NCBI GenBank assembly: GCA_001179505.1
Contig: CDMY01000316.1
Coordinates: 39,737-103,736, forward strand
DNA: 64,000 nt
Direction of reading: 5' to 3'
Origin: Vitrella brassicaformis
Lineage: Eukaryota > Sar > Vitrellaceae
Under the pieces are notes generated by a model. The model saw only the letters and a list, made by a program, of their open reading frames with translations. It had not been told where the DNA came from and ran no database searches. Shown one piece after another: positions 57,369 through 64,000 of the stretch. Numbering within the stretch: the stretch's first letter is position 1; every line of letters begins with the position of its first letter. The position numbers were made by a program, and so were the translations under genes.

Positions 57369-57897
57369 CTCGCAAGATGGGCCTCCGCCCCGCTTGCTGG
57401 AGGGAGAGAGCGAGGCATTCTGCCACGCTGGCATAATCGCGCCTCGACGGCGGCCCCAGATTGCAATCTAAGAAATGCGTGTGGCGCACTCATCGCAATC
57501 GCACTTGTGTCATTACGTACATTTCGTGAGTTCCTGCCGGCTTCCTGGTAGTACCTCCACTTGAGGCACGGCAAAAAACAAACATCAATCTGCCTGTCAC
57601 ATAAAAAGAGTCAGTTCCCACGTCACTGCCATGACGCACTCATACCAACTGATACGCACCCACGCACAAATACACACACACACACACACACACACATACG
57701 CACACACACACACACAGACAGAGAGAGAGAGAGAGAGGGAGAGACGCATAACGTATACATGTACATCCAGGTCACCAGACAGATCTAGATGAGAATTCGT
57801 ATGCGGCTCCACGCCAATGCCTCATAGATGGATAAAAGGAACACGCCGCACCACATCTATCGGTCGCCGAGAGACATACAGCGACATCGACATCCAT
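57369..57897. other. Intergenic region with (CA)n(GA)n microsatellite
   Basis: Between the GYTGF-motif gene start and the GT8 stop. A compound CA/GA run lies at about 57672-57742. No gene is supported. Confidence 0.5.
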
Positions 57898-59303
57898 TCA
57901 TGTCTGCACGTCATATTGAATTTCCTCTTCTGTCCTGTACTCATAGGCCCTCCATAGATTCCACCACGACTTGAAGATTGGGGACCGAATAGATGGCCGC
58001 ACGTACTGGCATCCGTCATCAAACGTCCCAATAGGCGGCCCCGTGCGCCAGCAACCAACCCACAGCCACGCAAATGAGTGTCGTTCTGTGTGGCTCTTGA
58101 GAAACTTAGCCCAACTATCATGACCCATCCATGGCTTCACGCCCCCGTTATAGTGCAGAACCACAGGCTGCCACGACGAATTGGCAGCGTTAGTGTCCAT
58201 CGCACGAAGACCTGCACAAAAGCAGAGAGAGTGTTAGGATGCAGGAAAGGCAGCAGGAGTGTGTGAGCCGTTACCTCCGTCGACAAAGACGTTGTACTCC
58301 GCTGGCAGCTCACGGAAGCTGCCATTGAAGAAGAGATTCAAACTCAGCTGGTCATCGAGTCCCCACTGGCTGTTCCATCCCCTAATGGTGGATGAGGCAT
58401 TGGAGCACCGAATAGCTGGCAGATTCATCAGCAAAACACCTGAAAGACGGACCCAACCGAGAGATGTTCGTGTCACACTTCGTATGGCCGTTGCTCTATT
58501 CATTCTGCCTTACCCGAATTAAATGCTCTTCTGCCTCCATTCCACCAAACTTTGTCGTGCGCTCCGACACTGAGCAGTAGCGGGTAAGGGTTGGTCAGCG
58601 GCCTGCCCGCCACAGCTTCATCAGGTCGGAGAGGCACCGCAAACAAACCCTCCAGCGATCCGTTGACGATTACATCGTAATCAAGGTAAAGAACTTGTGC
58701 GATAGACAGAGGTAGTATGTCAGGCAGTAGGATGCGTAGATTGGCCGCACGCGTAATACGGGCTTCGTTGCTGTTATAACTGTTGCGTCGCACTGCTGAG
58801 CCGACGCGATAGCTTCTCAGTGCCGGAAATGTGTCCGCAAACTGGGTAAAGTTGATCAGGTGCAGCTGCAAAGAGGGCCACCTTCTCCTCGACGCTGCTT
58901 CGTCCTCAAGAGCAACGATTGTTGGGTGGTGAGCTGACACATCCATCGTCACAAGATGTATATCAAGGCAGCCCGCCAGCGTCGTGTTGCGATGGTTGAC
59001 GTGTATTGAGTTGAGGAGCGTCGGAATGGGCTGAAGGCCGGCACCATCCACACCAAGGGCTATGTGGGCCTTGCGATCACCACACGGCCGGTCCGAAGTG
59101 GCGCTGCCCTGTGCTCGCGTCATGCAGTCGCGGAAGGCGTCTGTATCTGGAAAGCCAGTGGCCCATAGAGACTGGGATGAGAGCTCCAGCGGCTGACGGC
59201 CTCTCGTCGGGAGGCGGAAAGGGGGCATGAGCTGCGCGAGGAGGAAGAAAGCCACCAGCACCACCATCCACATCTTGCACCGCACACATCTTGCGTATGC
59301 CAT
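57898..59303 (-). CDS. GT8-family glycosyltransferase (type II membrane protein)
   Basis: A short cytosolic N-terminus (MAYARCVRCK) precedes a signal anchor (MWMVVLVAFFLLAQLMPPF). The catalytic domain follows: HIALGVDGAGLQPIPTLLNS, ARITRAANLRILLPDILPLS, VLYLDYDVIVNGSLEGLF with the metal-binding DxD (DYD), then AFNSG joined across an intron to GVLLMNL, LDDQLSLNLFF, and LHYNGGVKPW. The HxxGxKPW element is diagnostic of GT8 galactosyl/glucuronyl/xylosyl-type transferases, so a Golgi location is expected. Several N-glycosylation sequons are present. Sugar donor and acceptor are not determinable. Three exons. An in-frame upstream Met at 59381 exists, but the CTCTCTGCAG just before 59335 looks like an acceptor, so a 5' exon may be missing. 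Confidence 0.8.
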
Positions 59304-60063
59304 GCGTCGCCACCGGACAGCTTCAACGCTGCAGAGAGAAAGAAGATGCGGAATGACCCTGTTTCTTTCTTCTGTTCGCATGTGCGTTGGCCCTGCTGAC
59401 CTTCCATTCGAGAGGGATGGTCAGCAACGGAATGGTCATCGAGGGCCGGGACCTCCGCGATGAGCTGATTCCAATTGGCTGATTCGTTTGCGAGATCTGG
59501 TCACGTGAATAACGAAGCAACACAAGACAGCAACAACAAAGTCCCCAACACACACACGGGAGGAGCGCTTTCCCAACACACAGGTTTGGTTTTTTTCTCT
59601 CCGGAATCTGAGCTCGCAGACGGAGGGAGGGGAAAAGGGAAGAAAGAGGAATGAGAGCAGTGACGTCGAGACGACCGGTCAGCGACGAGCCTCAGGGCCA
59701 GCCCGGTAAGAGCATCACGCAACACATGAGAGTGACTGCTTCGTCTGTACATCTGCAGATCTGCATGTGCACGTGCACGGGTGTGTGGCATTGCATGTTT
59801 GTAGGCTATTGCCCTGATAGCTCGACTGGGCCCGGCTGGAAACCAACATCCTCATAGAGTGGTGCAGGCATTTTGGCCTTCGAGTACGCGTCTGTCCATG
59901 CATGCCCTGAATGATGAGTGACTCTTTGCGTGCGTGTCCTGTGTGCACGCAGGAAGAAGATATGGTTCAGGGGCTGGAATCTGTCCGCCGCTTCGTTCTG
60001 TACAACGACACACTTTCGGGCAGGAGCTGACGAGGAAAGGGGTACCTTCAAATTGCGAAAGCG
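59304..60063. other. Upstream region of GT8 gene and of F-box-like paralog C
   Basis: AGCTCGCA lies at 59611-59618. An ATG at 59651 opens MRAVTSRRPVSDEPQGQPG, followed by a good donor (GTAAGAGC), possibly a 5' exon of a + strand transcript, but no in-phase downstream exon is convincing. From 59953 a coding-like stretch EEDMVQGLESVRRFVLYNDT runs in the same frame as the ATG at 60064 and is interrupted by a TGA at 60028-60030. Confidence 0.4.
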
Positions 60064-63000
60064 ATGACCTCAGCGGTGCATGCATGGCTCAAGGCGCTCA
60101 GACGTCGCTTGGGCTGCGAGCGCCGTGACGGCATCCGCAGAGGTAGATGCACCGCCACAAGACTACTGGCTGACGTAATGAATGTGACGGGCCGCTGTGT
60201 GTTCGCTCTTGGTCAATCAAGGTGGAGCGGTGGTACGTGGGGAGCAGGAGCATAGCCCTCCGAGGGCGGACCTTCAGGAAGCACTCGATAGCATCGAATC
60301 GGTGAGTGATGCCATCGACCGAAATGCAAATATCCGCCTTTGCATGACTCACGTGTGTGTGTGAGTGTGTGTGTGTGTGTGGCTTGTGTGTCAGGGTGTC
60401 GCTAGAGCAGGGCAGGCGAAGCAGATCATTGCAGACGCCATCCGTGCAGAGGTCAGCAGCGAGATGACAGTCCAGAAAAGCTCAGCTAGGCATGCGAGTG
60501 TTTCTGTCTGTGTCACCTGCAGGACGTATTGTTGCCGGCTGACCGCCTGTCGGTGCTGCAGGGCCATGTCAGGGACGCCCAGACATCACTCAATACCGCT
60601 GTAGATCAGCTGGCCACACTGCCACACACAGACACTCGTCTCACACAGGTAGGGTGGGGATGCGATGCATGGGATCTATAGCTGGCCAGTCAATCGACCT
60701 ACCAACAGAGCATCTCTGGTTGTGTTGTGTGTCTGTCTGTGTCAGCCTTCTGATGGTGACGGCAAGACATTCCGGTGCATCCATTACGCGAGTAGCGTTA
60801 CAGTGAGCTCAGATGGGATCTCCACACCGGCACACCAGACGACAGGAGCCGCCCGCGCGTTGACCAGTTCACGGTGGCTGGCCTGCCTGCCCTTTTGTCG
60901 CAAGCGGGCACGTGTGGCGAAGAGCCCGTCCGCTGCTGCCAATGGAATTGGTACGCAGAACAGACGCACGAGACGATCGTGATGGTGGTGTTCTGTGTAT
61001 GGTGTGGTGCAGGTCTTTTCGTGGGTGCAGCTGGCGTTGTTGAGGAGAGTGATAGTGCCCAGTCAAACGTGCGTGACGCGACGCACACGAGAAGTGACCA
61101 TACCGATTGCGTACTTCTGCCATTCCCTCGTCGTTGGGTGTCAGGATTACGGCCGTCCCTGTCTGGCTGGGCTTCCCCCGGGCGTCATGGTCACATGGGG
61201 TCTTTCCTGGCCACCAGACGCGCCGCCCGTCTGACCCGTGTCAACCAGGAGACCCGCCAGAAGGCCACCGACAGGACATTCGGCGTCTTCAGGCACTTTG
61301 CGATGACGGACGACGAGTGCGGGACCTACGGCAAGATCCAGAAACTGCATCAAGTCAAGCACCTGGTGAGTGGCGGGGAGACGGTGGGGATGCTGTATGT
61401 ATTAGTCTGCTGTGTGTGTGGCTGCAGGGCATGATCCAGACGGCCTATGTGCAGTTCTCCAGTGTGGTGCCGTCTGTGGCCGAGTGGCTCGAGGCGTCAA
61501 GGGCGACACTCACGCGCCTGCATGTTGCCTCAGGGCACTACGACAATTGCTACACCACCGGCGACGACCGGGGGCCAGGTCTGCCTCTGGTCTTCCCGAG
61601 GCTGACATTCATGAGGATCGAACCAATCGAGGGAAAGTGGCTGCACCACATGAGGTGGGTAAGGTGAGACGGGTCACCAGATGTCACCATTTCAGCTGTG
61701 TTGTGTGTGTCCCACAGCGCACGTCGGTGGAGGTTTTCCGCCCTGAGGACTCTTCAAGTCAGTGGCGACTCCTGCGGCTCAATTGGAGACGATGAGCATA
61801 ATGCAAAGAAACAGGAAGCCCTTGTGAGAGTGCTTGAGGCGTCACCCAGCATCGAGGAGCTGCAGTGCGACAGAGGCAGCCGCCCATACATCTGTGATGA
61901 AGGCACGGCGTTTGGCGACGCCCAGTGGGCCGACTTCATTGCCGCCCTCGGCCGCTGCCCGCACATCAGGACCATCGACGGCCTGGTGATCAGCATGGAC
62001 GGCCAGCTGGGCCGCCTGGCTGATCTCAAGAACGGCCTCAGCCAACACTGGGGCAAACCAGAGACCAGAGGTAAAGGCGCCACACACACACACACACACA
62101 CGCACAAGGGGTCCCGCAATTGTCCAACCGGTTGATTGCTGTGCAGGTGCGCGCAAGCAGCTGAGATTCCTGGTACGTCGTCCATCGATCGGTCCCGAAT
62201 TCGGGCGGCAGGGGGTGGATATCGGCCAGTGGGCGGCGGAGGTCAATTGTGAGGTCACGTGGGCGCCAGCCGGCGTCTTGGGGAGGGAGCTGACCATCGA
62301 CTGTGGCAGTGATGCTGGGAGGGCCCACCCCGCCCCCGTCCCTGGCAGCATGTACGGCCAGATGGCGACACAGCTGGCGGCCAAGGCCACTACCGTCCGT
62401 TTGAAGCTCGGTGGGACAGCGCTGCATTCCTCTTGGCGTGGCAAGCTCATCTTGCCCAAAGCCACCGACCTCACCATTGAGATCACCGAGGGTGCTAGCG
62501 CCTCAGACGTGATGAATAGCATTCCCGACTGGCTGATCGACACAGAGGGGGACGATCCAGCGGAGGGATGGGCGAGCCCATTCTCGTCTGTCGATGACGT
62601 AGACTTGCATTTTGGCACCACTCTGTCTGTAGCTGACCTGCCTGCTGCCCCCAGCAAGCTCAGCCTTCTCATGGGGGGCCTGACCGACTTAGAGCTGGTG
62701 ACTTTCATTTCTGTGTCCAGCCTGGCCACTGCCTGTGAGCTGCTGTCTTACCTGTCTGTGCGGGAGCTGACGGAATGTCGCATCGCGGCGGATGATGTGT
62801 CAAGTGAGTGGACTGACGTCGTGCCGGCTGCGTGGGGCCTCCGGTGCCCACACATAGAGGAAATAAGGGGTTACACGCTGCCTAGCAAAAATCACGCGCT
62901 GTCGTTTGTGGAGGCTGTCGACACACTCCGACCAGCCAAAGTGTCCTTTGTGCTGGGGTGGGGTGGGGTCATGCATGACCTCCGTGACTTTGCGTGTGAG

Positions 63001-63099
63001 TGCTATGAGCAGTTGAGCGAAGACTACACCATCACAAAGGTGGACTCAGATTGGGACGAAAATCTGCCGTCTCTCGATGTAGAGCTGGAGGCGAAATGA
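60064..63099 (+). CDS. F-box-like/LRR-like protein, paralog C (no PIP box)
   Basis: Exons: 60064-60142, then from 60222 (GGAVVRGEQEHSPPRADLQE), and exons beginning GVARAGQAKQIIADAIRAE, DVLLPADRLSVLQGHVRDAQ, PSDGDGKTFRCIHYASS, and GLFVGAAGVVEESDSAQSN, all in consistent phases. LPFPRRWVSGLRPSLSGW sits where paralogs A and B have their F-box. The LRR-like body (LPLVFPRLTFMRIEP, WRFSALRTLQVSG, SIEELQCDRGSRPYICDEG, LSLLMGGLTDLELVTFI) aligns in style with paralog B (LLVFPRLRRVALGG). A coiled-coil N-terminal extension is unique to this copy. The protein ends LPSLDVELEAK without a PIP box. Probable SCF-type receptor (inference). A (CA)n intron is at 62079-62101. The true start may lie upstream of 60064. 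Confidence 0.65.
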
Positions 63100-64000
63100 A
63101 TAATGAGACAAGCAGGCAGAGAGAGGCAGGGGAGTCTGTCTGTCTGTGGAGTGAGTGACGGATGTTAGTTATGCGTAGAGTAGCGGGCGGAATGTGGGAT
63201 GATGGGGAGTAGACAGCGTTTATTCGATGATAATCAATCGGTGTGGACGGACTGACTGCAGCTGACCAGGTGAAAGGAATTGAAGTGTGTGTGTGTATCG
63301 GCTCAAACGCCAGATGAGAAAGGCACGCAATCGTGATGATTCAGAAACTTAGGAAACACAAGACATACAAAGCAAGTGTCACTCAACCATTCACTGATCG
63401 ATGTCCATGAAGATGCACACACACACACAGCAAGCCAGTGTCACGAGCAAACACAAGAGAGAGTGTGTCGAGTAGCGCATTACCTAGGGAGGCCATCAGC
63501 ACACAAGACACGCCACTCACGGCACCCCTTCCCTCACTGTCTCATTCTTCGTGGAGCAGAGGAAAGGGGCGCACACACACACACACCCAAACACACACAG
63601 AGAGGAAGAGACATACGCACACACACCCACACCCACCCACCCACCCACACACGCACGAGACATATCATCATCGTCGCAGAGAGAGAGAGAGTGTGTGTGC
63701 ATCGCCGAGCCAGATGGAGGCGTGGACGGATGCCTGCATCGGTGCCAACAAAAGGTGTCGAGCATGTGGCACGGATCCATCCATCCGTCCGTCCGTCCGT
63801 CCATCCGTCCATATGGAGGTGAGTGAGGGTATTGATCGATTGGTCGCCTTCTACGCAGCAGCAAGTGAGTGAGTAGATAGGAAGCAGACAGCGACAAAAT
63901 GTGGCTGGGTCGATGTGGTGATGCATGTGGTGGCTCTGCAGCGTCTCTCTACCTTCCTCGACGTAGTAGGGTAGACGGCACGCCCCTCTCCCTCTCCCCC
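63100..64000. other. Terminal region with repeats; possible edge of another gene
   Basis: CA, ACCC and TCCG/TCCA repeats dominate 63410-63815. On the - strand, near the window end, a short open stretch followed by GTAGAGAG (about 63955) could be a 5' exon of a gene running off the edge, but it is too short to support. Confidence 0.4.
63776..63812. repeat. (TCCG/TCCA)n microsatellite
   Basis: Tandem 4-bp units CCAT/CCGT; noncoding. Confidence 0.75.

Noticed and set aside
59651-60128. Small spliced gene MRAVTSRRPVSDEPQ... joined in phase 1 to GRRYGSGAGICPP
   Set aside because: It would overlap the first exon of paralog C in another frame and has no recognisable features; left as a note in the intergenic entry.
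63410-63820. Clusters of short repeats that could suggest a CRISPR-like array
   Set aside because: Units are 2-4 bp microsatellites with no spacer structure, in a eukaryotic genome.

Overview
The window is nuclear DNA from an intron-rich, GC-rich unicellular eukaryote. The reasons are multi-exon genes with GT-AG introns of about 50-400 bp, eukaryote-only proteins (Rab1 GTPase, OSBP-related protein, PX, SET, F-box-like, GT8, cyclic-nucleotide phosphodiesterase), no operons or Shine-Dalgarno sites, and introns full of (TG)n, (TGTC)n and (CAGA)n microsatellites. The style fits an alveolate alga, most likely a chromerid close to Vitrella brassicaformis. That species call is inference from gene content and sequence texture; no database was consulted. 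Gene models were joined by hand from splice phases, so internal exon edges are less certain than start and stop codons.

Layout, left to right: a damaged F-box-like/LRR-like gene (104-2304, +); a secreted beta-solenoid-like protein with a C-terminal S74-like chaperone domain (2900-4185, +); a coiled-coil RING protein (5446-6644, -); an ankyrin membrane protein (7020-8795, -); a PX/armadillo-like/coiled-coil protein (9571-14379, -); a second F-box-like paralog (14623-16731, +); Rab1 (17678-19157, -) divergent from a dual-acylated alveolate-style protein (19310-20822, +); an oxysterol-binding-protein relative (21971-27103, -); a SET-domain protein (29185-31265, -) divergent from a J-domain/ankyrin/multipass membrane protein (31482-36687, +); a basic, probably nuclear protein (37259-39140, +); an organellar release factor 2 (39261-41331, -); a 2 kb direct duplication (41357-43348 and 43974-45985) that carries a copy of the last exon of a DRAM/Frag1-like membrane protein (45717-47254, -); a membrane-anchored cyclic-nucleotide phosphodiesterase (47435-51014, +); a large unrecognised protein (51458-55694, -); a possible ciliary GYTGF-motif protein (56649-57368, -); a GT8 glycosyltransferase (57898-59303, -); and a third F-box-like/LRR-like paralog (60064-63099, +).

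The genes do not form one pathway. Several concern membrane traffic and lipid signalling (Rab1, OSBP-related protein, PX protein, DRAM-like protein, GT8) and ubiquitin ligation (RING, F-box-like family). The two most novel observations are (1) a consensus PCNA-interacting motif of the TD degron type at the extreme C-terminus of two of the three F-box-like paralogs, and (2) an 8-mer, TGCGAGCT, that occurs eight times in the window, almost always in short promoter intervals and most often in compact divergent promoters. Several reading-frame breaks (in the first F-box-like gene, at a T9 run in the phosphodiesterase, and in the ciliary-like gene) are sequence errors, decay, or extremely short introns; RNA reads would decide.
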